A stretch of DNA of 64,000 nucleotides from Hsuehochloa calcarea. Taxonomy: Eukaryota; Streptophyta; Magnoliopsida; Poales; Poaceae. Where the stretch lies: contig CM070594.1 in assembly GCA_036346395.1 (NCBI GenBank), forward strand, positions 18,571,385 through 18,635,384. The letters run 5' to 3'. Shown here one piece after another: positions 10,101-22,165 of this stretch. Within the stretch, counting starts at the first letter, position 1, and every line of letters begins with the position of its first letter. A model generated the notes under the pieces. It was not told the origin of the DNA. It saw nothing but the letters and a program-made list of their open reading frames with translations, and made no database searches. The translations under genes and the position numbers were made by a program.

Positions 10101-11498
10101 CGAGTTGTGCATCTCAACCGTAAGCTGGCTGTAACGAACTTACAGAGGCTAACTTCAATTTCTGAATTTGACAATTACCAGTACTACACTGATGACTAAG
10201 TTAGTAGTCAATTTCAACAGCCTATAAAGTTGCACAGATAAGAAGATGCACGGAAAAATAGCATTGTTCAAACTTCAAATTTCGGTGCTGAAATGCAAGA
10301 GGCAGTCAAGAAAGCATCAGAAAGCATCAAGTTAATCTGCCCATGGATTCCTGGACTTGTTGGGCGAGACGAGCTCCGGTTGGTTGCAGAGCGGCAGAAA
10401 TTTTCCAAAAGCTACACCTCCTTTTATATTCACCCTGTAGCTAGTACATATATACATCGTATTATTATCATCATGTACTAGTATAGTAGTACCACAAATT
10501 AACTAAGCAGTCAATTAACAGACTCTGGACGTGTCAAGTCGCGGTTTGGTACGTGTGCACGTTCCCGAGCGGTCAGAAAGGGACTTTGTACTTACGATGG
10601 ACGCAATTTAAAGGAGATCTGTCTATATATCTATTCAGTTTAACAGAACAAATGCCCTGATTAGTTTAACCACCAATGTTCCTTCTTAATTTGAGATGAC
10701 TACTTACTAACGTGCTTTTTATAATTAGCCTACTAGTTAATTGATGATTCCTTTCGGCTTGAGCAAGCTTGCATGGGGGTGTTTAGGCACCGCTCTGCAA
10801 GTTAAACTGCAAGGAGTAATCTGTGTAGATTAACTGCTATGTATCCAGCCAAATAGACAACTATTGTCTCTACCACCGCTACAAACCAACTTATATTTTT
10901 TATTTGAACGAAAACAAATCAACTTACAATAATACTATGGTTTACCTCTCAACCCTCTGTCTCAAAGCGAGGGCCTACACGATCCACCTTCGGGCTTATT
11001 TGGATGGGCCCGGATCAGCTGGGATTTTGACCCAATCCAAGTGGAACATCCCGGCGGGAGAAAATCCCGGTCTGGCCTGTTGGCCAGCGTTTGGATGAGG
11101 CTGGGATGGGGAAAATCCTGGCCATCAACCAAAACCATGGGGATTACAAAAATCGTTTAGGGCGCATGGAAAAATTCCCCAACTCGAGTGGTCGCAGCTT
11201 GCTTTGCCTCCATCTCGCTCGTCGTCTCCGCCTCGCCTCCTCTCCACTTGATACCACTATAGCCACAACCTCCACCAACCTCTGCCTTGATCGCCACCGC
11301 CTCCCTCTTCGCTTGATACCACCACCTTTGCCTCCACACGCCGCCACCACCACCTTTGCCTCCATATGGCGCCAACAAGCGAGGCGGCGGCTCTACATGC
11401 CTTCACAAGCGGATCTGGATCGGTGGTGATGAGGAACTCAAGGCGTGATGTGGTGGTAGGCGTGGTTCATTCTTGCCCCAACCACCGTGCACACATGA
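10101..11498. other. Intergenic, no gene seen
   Basis: No convincing gene. A MITE-like start (gcttatttggatgggcccgg) lies near 10995. A pyrimidine-rich stretch at 11190-11400 carries a duplicated phrase, ccaccacctttgcctcca. ORFs here are short and lack recognisable motifs. Confidence 0.45.
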
Positions 11499-11514
11499 CA
11501 CTACTACGGATATG

Positions 11515-12110
11515 GTCATCACAGACGGTTTCAAACCGTCATCACATCTGATTTTGAATCGTCTAAATATATGTGTATATGATAATAGGCGGTTATCACG
11601 AGACGGTTTGTGAGTCGTCTGCGTGAAAAGTCACAACACATACTGATTTTTAGTGGAAACCGTGCGTGATAGTATGCTTCACAAGCGGTTTTAATGAATA
11701 ACCGTCTATGATACCCCACAATCACATATGGTTTTTTCAACTGTCTGTGAAGGCCTACTATCATAGACGGTTCACACCAAAAACCATCTGTGATATTGGG
11801 ATACCATAAACGGCTATTTGTTGAAACCGTCTGTGAAAGCCTATTATCATATACGGTTTCCATAAAAAATCGTCTGTGAAATGTATATGTCACAGATAAT
11901 TTTTGATAGTAGTCGTCTGTGATATGCGATATATCACAGACGGTTGTTGGTGGTAGCCGTATGCGATTGGATACATATTACAGATGGGTGTTAGTAGTAG
12001 CCGTCTATGATTGTATACATATCATATACTATTGTTAGTAGTAGCTGTCTGTGAGTATCATTCACAGACGGTTTATTCCACAAAACCGTATATGATAGTT
12101 CGTTCTATAC
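11515..12110 (-). repeat. CACTA 2 3' subterminal repeats
   Basis: More than a dozen copies of a motif around tcacagacggtt / aaccgtctgtga, in both orientations and spaced 30-60 bp apart, immediately inside the TIR. Confidence 0.85.
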
Positions 12111-12466
12111 CTAAATATATTTTGATTTTTCGTCTAGCCTCAAGTAATGCTAGCCGTGCCCTTCGAAAAGAAGTAAGTAGAAAATAGATATATCACAATT
12201 GATTTGATATAGAACAACTCAAAGTGATTTACAAACTCAATATCAATTACAAAGTCACTTTAATGATCTAATTACAAAGTGATTTGATTACAGCTCGAAG
12301 TGAATTACAATAAATCAGAGTCATCGGGGTAAAACTCTCCAATCTCTTTAATGATCTCCCCCGAGATGAAGGTGGCGAGTCGTCATCGAACTTCCATGAG
12401 TAAGTCCATATGGATGATACTTTCTGGTATTTTCATGCCCTGTCACTAGCAAGAGTAAAGTAGTAA

Positions 12467-12468
<2 letters not shown>

Positions 12469-12516
<48 letters not shown>
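12469..12516. repeat. (AT)n microsatellite
   Basis: About 24 uninterrupted AT dinucleotides inside CACTA 2. Confidence 0.95.
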
Positions 12517-12520
<4 letters not shown>

Positions 12521-13276
12521 TTCATAATTATGAAATAATTATTAAGAGATTATTGACAAACCTCTAGATCCTTAGTTTTAGCTTGGTGATTTTCTAGCAT
12601 ATGAAGACAAGCGTGGAATGCACATATGTTTCCTTGAAGTAGTTCTTGGTGGCTCTGCAAAAATAGAAGTATGATATAGGATATAGGTATAGTCGATTCG
12701 AGAGGCGAGTTACGAAGTGTGATATAGGATTATTGTGTTGTAATAGGTACCAAAAATTGTGTCCTATGTCGCGTGTGGCGTCAGGTTCATTATGTGTCCC
12801 TCCTCGTGCGGCATAGGTGCTAAATGACCTATGTGATTCGAAAAATTATTCTCGGACATTTGACGAAGAAAACTACAAAGAGTTACGTATGGAGGAAATG
12901 AGCATACACATTGAGTACTTTTTACACAAGGGTGAAGTCGTGGTTCTTATTGACTAGGGAATCAAGGTATATTACTTTATTCCACTTTGGTACAGTGACT
13001 AAAGGATCGATGGAACCTACTCATGTATGTCGCTTTAGTCATTAAACCTAAATTAGTATTGCGTATAAAGAACAAATGAAATTTGTATAGCAAGTAGTGA
13101 AGTACTTACCCACAGTTGTAGGCCACGTTATGTAATCCTTATCGCGGTGAGTATGCAATCCCTTCATTATGTACTTCTCGGCGTAGTTTACGTTTCGAGA
13201 ATGCATTGCTCGAGATCAAATGTGGGTCGAGAAAACCCACATGATGTCGCGATCGCGGGCTTGTTGCATCATGTAT

Positions 13277-13802
13277 CTATATATAAGCAATGAGTTCGAC
13301 ATTTATCGATATTGTGTGAATGTAGAACTTGATTGTACGCTTCGATGTCACGACATCGTGGAAGTGAGGCGTCGAGGCGTCGAAGTTGAATAGATCAAAT
13401 AAGTCTTGAAGCACTGCGGCGAAGTAGCCCGCTTTGGTGGAAATGGTTCTCATTGTAGGTAGCGGTGAAGCCGATGGTGGTCTTCCCTTGCCTTGTCGAT
13501 CTGCTTTGCATGTACCGGGCATGCAAAGTGTCATAAGCCAAACCAATGTGGCATAATGTTATGTCGAAACCAACGATATTCGAGGAGAGCGTCCCGAGCT
13601 TGTGAGGCACCTTAATCTTCTTTGATTTGGGCTTAGCGCCTCGCGTGCTAGTTGTCTTCTTGGAAGATGACTCAATAAGGTTTTCTTGTTTCTTCCACGC
13701 CGTCTCCACGGGTGTCGTCTCTACGGTACGAGATACGAAGGCTTTCTGAAGCGGGGGTTGAGGTGGAGTTATCGAGGCATGGCCGTGTGGAGATCGTGGC
13801 AC
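13277..13802 (-). pseudogene. CACTA 2 accessory ORF: linker and Ulp1 lead-in remnant
   Basis: Two overlapping minus-strand frames. One carries the Pro/Lys-rich linker (KKTTSTRGAKPKSKKIKVPH) seen before the Ulp1 domain in these elements. The other carries FAAVLQDLFDLFNFDAST, the counterpart of EDLFDLYNLTALNASLL in CACTA 1. The need to switch frame shows at least one frameshift. The catalytic part of the protease is not recognisable further left (12120-13270), apart from short phrases. Confidence 0.6.
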
Positions 13803-14110
13803 TGCAGGGTCTAAGGCGATGTCCCTCTTAGGGCACTGGACAAATGTTCGGACGCTTCTCCAGCGGGATGGACATCAAATTATCATGTACCATCTCCACG
13901 TGGAACTTGGGGTAACCCTATGTCAGTTGGGCACCATGCACCACTATCCCTTCCTAGCATGGAAACACCACCCCCGGCTGAGTCTCAACAAGAATGGACC
14001 CAACCAGCCTCACATGGAGCCTGCAGGGTGTGGACACCTAAAAAATGATACACAATTAGCTAAGGCATCCTACGGGTCTATCTTTGGAGCATCACAGAGA
14101 TGTACATTAC

Positions 14111-15310
14111 CTAGATGAGGTCGATAGGTATTTGGGCGTTGCCAAGGTCAGGAAGTGCAGGCGTGGACGCGACGCTACTCCGATGTTGTGGGGGATTGGC
14201 TTCCAAAATCATGGGGGCGTCTTGCGACCGGTTGAGGATTTGATTAATTTGTTTCTGCAATGTTGATATTTGTGCTTGAAATTGTGCAGTAACCTCCGCT
14301 TTCCACTGTTCCTCGTGCTCGACCTTCGATCTCTTTCGAATCCTATACGCCTTGGAGTCGTGTGAGAATCTATGCTTCCAAGGTATGTAAACCCCAAGGC
14401 CCCACGTGCGACCTGGGTGCTCCTTGTTTCCCAAAGCCACGGATATTATATCCTTCTCCTTGATTGCTTCGAAGGAGCCTTGGGAAGATTGTGTATTCAA
14501 TGTTTGCTGCAAGAGTCCATCATGTTAGTTTAGACCCTACGAAGTTATGGACTTATTAAAAACTAGGTAGTTCGACATGTCTTACCAGGCGTTGGGACAA
14601 TCCCTCGTCTACTGGGTTTGTGAAATAGATGGCGTCCGACGTTGTGGTTGAGGCCCTCGCTCTTAACTAGTTTCTGGCGTACTCGTCTATGATGCAGGCA
14701 AATGGCGGGGACACCTCCGTTTGGATTCTTTGCATCGTCCTCACTCATCCATCACAGGATTTTATCTGCGTGCCAGTGGGGCCGATTCGTGGGGATGAAT
14801 GTTTTGTGCCTAGATAGTCTTGTGCGGCGCACTTTCTTTGCTGAAATTCATTCGTCGTCTTCATCCGCACAAAGGCGTCCTATGTATCAAACGACACGAA
14901 ACTATACTTTGTGTAGGGCATCCGATCCTTATTCACGTGCTCGTGACAAACTTTCTCTTGAAGGTCTTCCAGCGTGTGCCATCACAAGGAATGCCTTAGT
15001 TGCCGACGACGGAGAATTACGATGGGATCTCGAACAACGTTATAATTTTAGTCCACAATGCGCTTTCTCTCGTCCATGAAATCCTTCTATTTACATGCGG
15101 TGATGGGGACCCGTTCCTTGCAAGTATACATGGTGGTCAGGAATGTTGTCGCTACTTTACGGGAAGCGAGAGGACCCCGAGAGGGGAGCGGCGTGATGGT
15201 CATTCGGCCCATAGGTGTTTTCAATATTCCTCTAGTATGTTGCTTAGGTACCACTTTTCTCACAGATCCAGACGCATTTGGCGACTTGATGATGGCGGGA
15301 AGTCGGTGCG
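14111..15310 (-). pseudogene. Ptta/En/Spm-type transposase remnant of CACTA 2
   Basis: The best preserved piece is the ORF 14512-14111: QSSQGSFEAIKEKDIISVAL, GVYIPWKHRFSHDSKAYRIR, then a Gln-rich heptad stretch, that is, the C-terminal coiled coil of this family. Upstream on the minus strand, in shifted frames, WKTF-type, YTKYSFVSFDTWDAFVRM and NEFQQKSAAHKT...IHPHES phrases (about 14800-14960) match the family's central block. Many stops separate them. It is homologous in order to 843-1901 on the plus strand. Confidence 0.7.
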
Positions 15311-15419
15311 GGCGCCATCTCTCTTACTTGCTATCTCGCAATATTAACAAAGTAATATCTCATAGTTCTAGCTAGAGTCAATCAAAATAGCACAATTTAA
15401 AACTTCTATTAGCACAATC

Positions 15420-15664
15420 CAAAGCGGTGATCGTACCTTGGCGGGAGGTGTGGGCGAAGAGAGTCGAGATCGGTGGGGCGAGGCATCGTCGAGTCGGGGA
15501 GCGGCATTGAGGTCGCTAAGGAGGGCCAGGTCTTTGGGAGGAGGTCGAGTCGAAGATTGAGGATCTTTGGCGCGGGGGCGGCGGCGTGGAGAGAGGGGCT
15601 CGGGAGGAACACGGGAAGTAAGGGCGTTGGGGAGGCGAGGCAGGGGCGTGCTCACGAGGAGTAA
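15420..15664 (-). other. GC-rich first-exon-like region of CACTA 2
   Basis: A GC-rich block between 5' subterminal repeats and the transposase remnant, with a TATA-like ATTTATAAGTAGG (minus) at about 15685-15700. The same arrangement appears at 17964-18458. Probably the leader or first exon of the transposon gene; no conserved protein motif is visible. Confidence 0.4.
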
Positions 15665-15694
15665 GGTCGGAAATCCTAGTGGCCCCTACTTATA

Positions 15695-16840
15695 AATGTA
15701 TATCACGGATGGTTCTCTAAGAGGCCGTCGTGATATCATATATCACAAAGGTTATATTTAAGAACCATGTATGATAAAGCTACGACCACCACAGGTCGTA
15801 AGCATATCATTGATGGTTCTATTCTAGAATCATCGTGATAGCGATCATATCACAAGCGATTCTATTCGGGACCGTTTGTGATAAGCTATATGGTACTACA
15901 ACCACCACATGGTCGTAAGCATACCACAGACGCAATTGCAAGTTCAAAAGTATGGCTTGCGAGGAGGCGCATGAAGAGACTATTTCACGGCATTCCTCCA
16001 AACACAAGCGGCCTCCTCATGCGCTCTCTCACATCGGCCATGCTTCTTGAACTTGCGAGGCTCGATCAAGTTGGCCATGCTTTCTTTGTCTCATCCTCCT
16101 CATCTTTGTGTGGATGACCCCATGAAAAAATCATACTTCATGGTGGCTTGGTTGCTTTCTTAGGCGTACTACTTCGTCTACTTCTTGAAGCATTCACGTT
16201 TATCGAGACAGTTCTTGTTAATAACCTTTTGTGATATACATCACCAGCGGTTCCAATTACAAACCATCTGTGATAAATAAATATCACACATGGTTCTTTT
16301 TAATAACCGTCTATGATAATTATATATCACGGTTGTTGGAGTTTATAACAGTATGTGATACATATCACAGACGGGTTATACCGATAAACTTTGTGATAGT
16401 TCCTTCCATAAAAACATTACATTTTTCTCTGCTAACATCGAACTATCACTAAAAACCATAAATTTTATAAGTACCTAGAGCATACTAGAGTTGAAGATGG
16501 AGTGCATTCTAAACCATATCAAGTGGTGGAGAAGTGTGTGTGTGTGCATGTATCATTGTTGTAATTTATAATATATTTGTTAAATGGCGGGTAAGCATAT
16601 CACAGACGGATCTTAATAATAACCGTCAGTGAAGTTTGCGATTATCATAGCGATTATTATGAGAACCTACGTGATAATTCAGCGGCGGTTTTAACAATAA
16701 CCGTTTATAAAGTATGCGATTATCACGACGGTTATTCTTAAGCTATGCATGAATTATCATAAGCGGTTCTATTTACAGACCGTTTGTGATAATTACGTAT
16801 CCTGAGCAGTTCCTTTGTAATGAGTACAACACGAGCAGTT
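15695..16840 (-). repeat. CACTA 2 5' subterminal repeats
   Basis: Many degenerate copies of the tcacagacggtt / aaccgtctgtgat motif (for example 15700-15900, 16205-16400, 16600-16800), interrupted by about 300 bp without the motif (15930-16200). They continue up to the N run, where a tandem gagcagttcctttgta / gagcagttcctttaga ends the readable sequence. Confidence 0.8.
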
Positions 16841-16850
16841 CCTTTAGAAC

Positions 16851-16950
16851 NNNNNNNNNNNNNNNNNNNNNNNNNNNNNNNNNNNNNNNNNNNNNNNNNN
16901 NNNNNNNNNNNNNNNNNNNNNNNNNNNNNNNNNNNNNNNNNNNNNNNNNN
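16851..16950. other. Assembly gap (100 N)
   Basis: Exactly 100 unknown bases, the usual placeholder for a gap of unknown size. The 5' terminus of CACTA 2 and its junction with the inverted repeat arm are hidden here. Confidence 0.99.
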
Positions 16951-17337
16951 CCATCTTGACGGAAAGATAACGAGGGTAGGATGGAGAGAAATTAGAGGGT
17001 CAAGACAAACTAGAAGAGGAAATTTATTTCTTGCTTGAAGAAATATTACAGCCGACACTTACTTTTATAATGCTGACTTAGTTTACATCTAAGACTAGGA
17101 CTCCTAATACATGATAGAAACTGTGTAGCTTTCCTAATTCTCCTCTCTGAAAACCTACTGTTGCGTGAAAACCTACTCCCTAACAAAACCAGACTCGCTA
17201 ACTTCCTCTGGATGCTGCTACTGTTGCTATGCCACAACATGCGAACACTTCCATCCCTCATCCATAACTGGTGTGGAACAGAGATGCCAAAGGAGGGCGG
17301 CTAACCGTATTTGGATACTTGCTTGTTTTCAAGGAAC
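16951..17337. repeat. Inverted repeat arm B (partner at 1-355)
   Basis: The reverse complement matches 1-355 in two blocks (17221-17337 with 1-120; 16951-17150 with about 240-355). Arm B has segments that arm A lacks and the reverse. It is non-coding. Confidence 0.85.
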
Positions 17338-17963
17338 TGTTTGGCACCAAACTAGAATTAGAATTGGTCATACCAGATTTGCTAAGTGGAGAATGGAATG
17401 GAACGTCAATAAAAAATATTGTTTCATTAGCACTGCCATGTACAGTATTATTTTTACCATGTAGAGTCTATACAAAACTGAAAAAAGTAGAGCCTGCTAC
17501 TGCTACCTAAACAAGAAATATTGGATGTCCCAAAAGGATGAAACAGCTCAATTCCAATTCCATAGCTAAAACAGTCAATGAGATGTCTTTCTAGTATTTT
17601 TCAAATAGGAAAAAGATAGATTTGCCAACACAAAGAACGCCATCAGAATACATTAATGCAAGTATACATGCATGTCTAATTGTGCAAATACACAGGCATC
17701 TTATTGTGTAAACAAACTAAATATAGATCTCTGTACAAATCTATTTGTGCAAATATAACTTACATGTACATCTAGTAGTGGAATTTAATCTATTGATGTA
17801 TCCACCCAGGCAAAAAAAAAGTTTACAACTTGACTTCATATCTAAAACTAGCTAAACACCATTGCCCTAACCAGAAGAAAACCCAACCTCCCATTTCAAA
17901 CAAAACCACAGCAAAGTAAAACACCTAAAGGGGTAAAAATACCACATAAACCACTAAAACAAC
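17338..17963. other. Intergenic AT-rich, no gene seen
   Basis: No recognisable coding sequence or complete repeat. It may be intron or 3' sequence of the adjoining CACTA fragment. Confidence 0.4.
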
Positions 17964-18458
17964 ATGCTTTTCTACCACAATTCGAACAGCTGGCAGCAAC
18001 CTCTGAAGAATCCACCAAGGAATTTTTCAAAAGTAAAAGTAACATCACCGGGTGGTCGGCAGGGGCGGGGGCGGCACCGAGGGAAACCCTCGGCTCTCAC
18101 GGCAGAGAAGGGGGGAAGCGCGCACAGGCATTGGGGCGGCGCGGGGAAACTCACCGGGTGGTCGGCAGGGGCGGGGGTGGCACTAGACGGAGGCAGGGAC
18201 GAAGGGAGGCGGCGCAGGTCGGAGGTGGCGTCAATGGAGGAGACCGAGGGCAGCGCCGCGGCTGGTAGAAAAAGACTAACGCAGAAGAGTGCACAACCGT
18301 TCGAGTCAGGCACTTATATAACTGGTGTTAAGTCATCACAGACGGTTTCATAACAGAACCGTCTGTAATAGTTAACATCACAGGCGATTATGTAATTGAA
18401 CCGTCTGTGATATGGTGATATCACAGACGGTTCCATAAACAAACCGTCTGTGATGTGA
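17964..18458 (-). mobile_element. CACTA 5'-end-like fragment
   Basis: On the minus strand, subterminal repeats (18336-18458: gacggttt...aaccgtctg, three pairs) are followed by a TATA-like TATATAAGTG (18311-18320) and a GC-rich leader-like block (17964-18310) with a duplicated phrase, caccgggtggtcggcagggg, at 18046 and 18152. This copies the layout at 15420-16330. No CACTAC terminus is visible, so whether this belongs to the TNP2 element to the right or is a separate fragment is open. Confidence 0.5.
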
Positions 18459-18459
18459 A

Positions 18460-18735
18460 CCGCCAACTAATGGACCGCCAACTAATGGCCAGTCTGACCG
18501 CCGCCAAATCGGTCAGACCGCCAAGGGTGGCCGGTCCGACCGACTGAGGCAAATTGACCCACACCAAAAATGTGCTTCTCTAGAATAAACGTTCCGCAAA
18601 AACTTTAGAATTTCTCGCACACCGTAGTTCCTTTTATCAATGGCGGAACTACCGCACAAAGAATCATTTCAAAGGGAAATCGGTCGGACCGCCCAACACA
18701 TGGAAGTCTGACCGATTTAGCACTGGTCCATAACA
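18460..18735 (-). mobile_element. LTR fragment, same family as 31908-38991
   Basis: The reverse complement follows 37850-38110 closely: gattctttgtgcggtagttc, agagaagcac, ccgatttggcggcggtc and ggccattagttggcggtcc occur in the same order. It is therefore a piece of about 275 bp of that long LTR, in minus orientation. It sits between the transposase 3' end and the subterminal repeats. Confidence 0.75.
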
Positions 18736-18781
18736 CGTGACACGTTTCCATGTTAACATCAAATTACAATGGAATACATGC

Positions 18782-21700
18782 TTAATTGAAATATAGTCCT
18801 TCATGATGATCGACGCGCATATAGCTAGCTTCCTCACTGGGTTCTTCCTCCAGTCTGATGCCGTCTCCGAAAGGAGGCAACTCGTCAAATTGATTGTATT
18901 CCTCCTCATCCACGACATTCTCAACTCCGACAATCATTTTTTTCCCATGAAGAACTACGCGGCGGTTCTTATTTGCTGGGTCCGTTACATAAAAAACTTG
19001 AATAACTTGCTTAGCGAGTACGAATGGTTCGTCCTTGTATCCGACACGTTTGACGTCCACGGTAGTGACGCCATACTTGTCGACCTTCACGCCCTGCAGA
19101 AGTTTAACCCAATGACATCGAACAGGGGATCTTGAAAAGTACATAATCGAGCTCCCAAATCTCCTCTACGAACCCATAGTACGAAGTTCAACCCGCGCCC
19201 CTCGCATCTGAACCCTCGTGAAATGCATCTATGCGGACACCGCTGTTCTGGACTATGCTCTTCCTATCCTGAGCTGCCGTATAAAACGTGTACCCATTTA
19301 TGTCGTAACCTTGCCATGTCACAATTGTAAATTTTGGTCCTTTGGCCAACCATAGCAGCGTTTCATCACTTGATGATCTCCCAGCGAATCGCATCTTTAA
19401 CCATTCGTTGAACCGATGGTTGTGCTCTCTCGTTATCCAAACCTCCGACCGTCCGATTCTCATTGGCGTACCATGTCTTTGTGCTCGCCGATGTCGCGGG
19501 GACACTTGGGTCATGTGTTGCAAGACCGTGAAATGGGCCCGCCAGATGTATCTAGTTCGGGAGTGATTGCTTTCCTCCCAATGGTCCCGATACCCTCCAG
19601 TCTCCCCTCGTGACGAGATATAGGCACACCTATCAGTTCCACCTGAGCCATGTAGTCGACGCAGAACTCAATGACCTCTTCGGTTGCATAACCTTCGATG
19701 ATACTGCCCTCCGGCCGAGATCGATTCCGTACGTAGGAATTCAGAATTCCCATGTATCTCTTGAAAGGGTACATATGACGTAGGAACACAGGGCCACATA
19801 TCTTTATCTCTTTCACAAGGTGAACAATGAGATGGACCATGATATCAAAAAATGACAAAGGGAAATACATCTCAAGATGACATAGAGTTGTCACCACCTC
19901 GGCCTGCAGAGCGTCGAGTCCTTCGGGATCGATGACCTTCTGAGCAATTGAGTTAAAGAAATAACACAGCCTAAAGATTGCCACTCGGACCTTGTTCGGC
20001 AAGATACTCCTAATTGCAATAGGAAGCATTTGTGTCATCAGCCATGACAATCATGAGACTTCATACCAATTAATTTTAAATCTTTCATGGAAACAAGTTT
20101 CTAAATATTGGTGGAGTAACCGGACGGAACTTTCACACCATGCAAGCTTTGACACAGTTCATTTCTCTCGGCCTTGGACAAAGTGTAGCAAGCTGGGGGA
20201 AGGTACGTTCGTCCTTTATCGGTCTCTTTCGGTGCTAACTCGGTTCTTATGTTCATATCAACCAAGTCACGCCGTGCGTTAACACCGTCTTTCATTTTGC
20301 CACTAATGTTTAGTAAGAGACCAATCAAGCTATCACATACATTCTTCTCCACGTGCATGACGTCGATGCAGTGGCTAACTTCTAAGTGCTCCCAATAAGG
20401 CAAGTCCCAAAAAATTGACCGCTTCTTCCAGATATTTTTCTGAGGGGTTCTTAATTTACGTCACTTTCCAAGCACAACATCGATATCCTTAACCATATCA
20501 TAGACCTCTTTCCCTCTAAAAGCCCTTGGAGCTGAACCGTCCTCCTTATTTCTATCGAATTATTTCTTCATCTTGCGGTATGGGTGAATCCCGAGAAGGA
20601 ACCTACGGTGACGCATATACACAGTTTTGCGCGAGTTGTTCAGCCATACACTCTCGGTATCATCTAAGCAGTGCGGACAGGCTTTGACTCCTTTTGAACC
20701 GAACCCTGACAGGTTACCAAGGGCAGGAAAATCATTGATGGTGCAGAATAACATGGCGCGTAAAGTGAAGTTCTCTCGTTTGTATGCATCCCATACTTGT
20801 ACCGCTTCGTTCCAAAGTGTCACAAGATCTTCCAGCAATGGTGCTAGGTACACATCAATATCGTTCCCAGGTTGCTTCAGCCCTTGGATAAGTAGTGACA
20901 TCAAAATGTATTTCCGCTTCATACACAGCCAAGGAGGAAGGTTGTACATACATAGATTCACGGGCCAGGTGCTATGTCGGCTGCTCATGTTACCGAAAGG
21001 ATTCATTCCGTCCGTAGTCAACCCTAACCTTATGTTCCTCGGTTCCGCACCGAACTCTTCGAAGCTCCGATCGAAGTTTCTCCACTGGGTAGAATCAGCA
21101 GGGTGTCTGAGCTTCCCATCTTTCTTACGCTCCTCCGAGTGCCAACGCATCAATCTTGCCTCCTTTCGATTCGCAAATAAACGCTTCAAACGTGGGATCA
21201 CAGGCAGATACCACAACATCTTAGCAGGAGGTTCTTGCTTCGCCTTAGCAATATTCTTACGCTTGTATCGGGATGCTTTGCACATGGGACATACATGCAT
21301 GTTTGCATACTCTTTACGGTAGAGGATACAATTATTCGGAGATGCATGTATTCTTTCTACTTCCATTCCCAATGGACAAAGAACCTTCTTAGCTTGGTAG
21401 GTCGTGCTGGGCAACACGTTTCCCTCCGGAAGGATGTCATCTAAGAGACCTAACAACGCCGTAAAACTCTTGTCGGACTAACCATTGCTTGCCTTCAATG
21501 TCAGCAGTTCAAGCACGGTTGACAACTTTGTGTATTCCGGCTTGCAGCCAGGGAACAAAGATTTCCCTGAGTCCTCTATTAAGCCCTCGAATTTACAAAA
21601 CTCTCTCTCACCATAGTTCCCTTCTGCATCGCGTAGCATCTGATCCAGATTGTCATCATGCGACCTATCCTCATCAAAAGCACATTCCATACCCTGCATA

Positions 21701-21989
21701 TCGTTGACTTCCTCGGCGATGTCGTCATTACTGACTTCCGGTATAATCTGCTCTTCACCGTGACTGCTCCAACATGTATATCCTTTTTTAAACCCCTTCG
21801 TATTAAGTGAGTTTCGATCTGCGCCGGGTTGTTAAACATTTTCATATTACCGTAATCAATGCATGGACAATACATAAATTTTATCCCCTTCTTCAACATA
21901 TCCTGCTCGGCGGCTCTTCTAAAAGTAAACAGGCCATTAATATACTCTTCACTCACACGGTTCTCAATGTACATCTAGTTTCGGTCCAT
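18782..21989 (-). pseudogene. TNP2-type CACTA transposase, broken
   Basis: Transposase of an autonomous CACTA element, which normally cuts the TIRs and reinserts the element. Domains in order on the minus strand: transposase-associated domain (from ATG 21989; NRVSEEYINGLF, FMYCPCIDYGNMKMF); Transposase_21/TNP2 core (21699-20101; MCPMCKASRY-type zinc ligands, LTTDGMNPFGNMSS with the first catalytic Asp, NDFPALGNLSG, KACPHCLDD, HCIDVMHVEKNVCDSLIG); DUF4218 (20050-19580; MYPFKRYMGILNSYVRNRSR, EGSIIEGYATEEVIEF); DUF4216 (19523-18782; GVKVDKYGVTTVDVKRVGYK, DEPFVLAKQVIQVFYV). Damage includes Trp codon 5 changed to TAG, another stop at 21478-21480 (SNG-stop-SDKSF), a stop near 20557, and frameshifts near 21700, 20080, 19520 and 19150. 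Inactive. Confidence 0.9.
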
Positions 21990-22071
21990 CTACACGTATA
22001 CACACGTAACAATATAATTAGTGTTAAATTATATTAATAAACCGCAAGTACCCTTTATAATGACCAAACAT

Positions 22072-22165
22072 ATTAGTGATTAGTATAGAGCAAATATAAA
22101 GGGTTACAGATCGTTACACATTAGTGATTAGTCTAGAGCAAAAATAAAGGGTTACAGATCGTTAC
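22072..22165. repeat. 48-bp tandem duplication
   Basis: Two copies of attagtgattagt[a/c]tagagc...agatcgttac (22072-22119 and 22120-22165), upstream of the TNP2 start. Confidence 0.9.

Larger units (their letters stand above)
11499..16850 (-). mobile_element. CACTA (En/Spm) transposon 2, minus strand, defective, right end lost in gap
   Basis: The left terminus in window coordinates is CACTACTACGG at 11499, the element's 3' end. It is followed by subterminal repeats (11515-12110). Going right, that is upstream in the element, come the Ulp1 lead-in (13277-13450), a linker, the Ptta-type transposase remnant (14111-15310), a GC-rich first-exon-like region (15420-15660), and 5' subterminal repeats (15695-16840) of the type atcacagacggtt...aaccgtctgtgat. 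The 5' TIR would lie at or beyond the N run. It is the same family as the element at 820-4411, in opposite orientation. Confidence 0.85.

Noticed and set aside
11091..11429. 112-codon plus-strand ORF
   Set aside because: Low-complexity, overlapped by two minus-strand frames, no motif, next to MITE-like and CACTA sequence.
12469..12516. (AT)n tract as a replication origin or scaffold attachment site
   Set aside because: A plain microsatellite inside a transposon; nothing else supports such a role.
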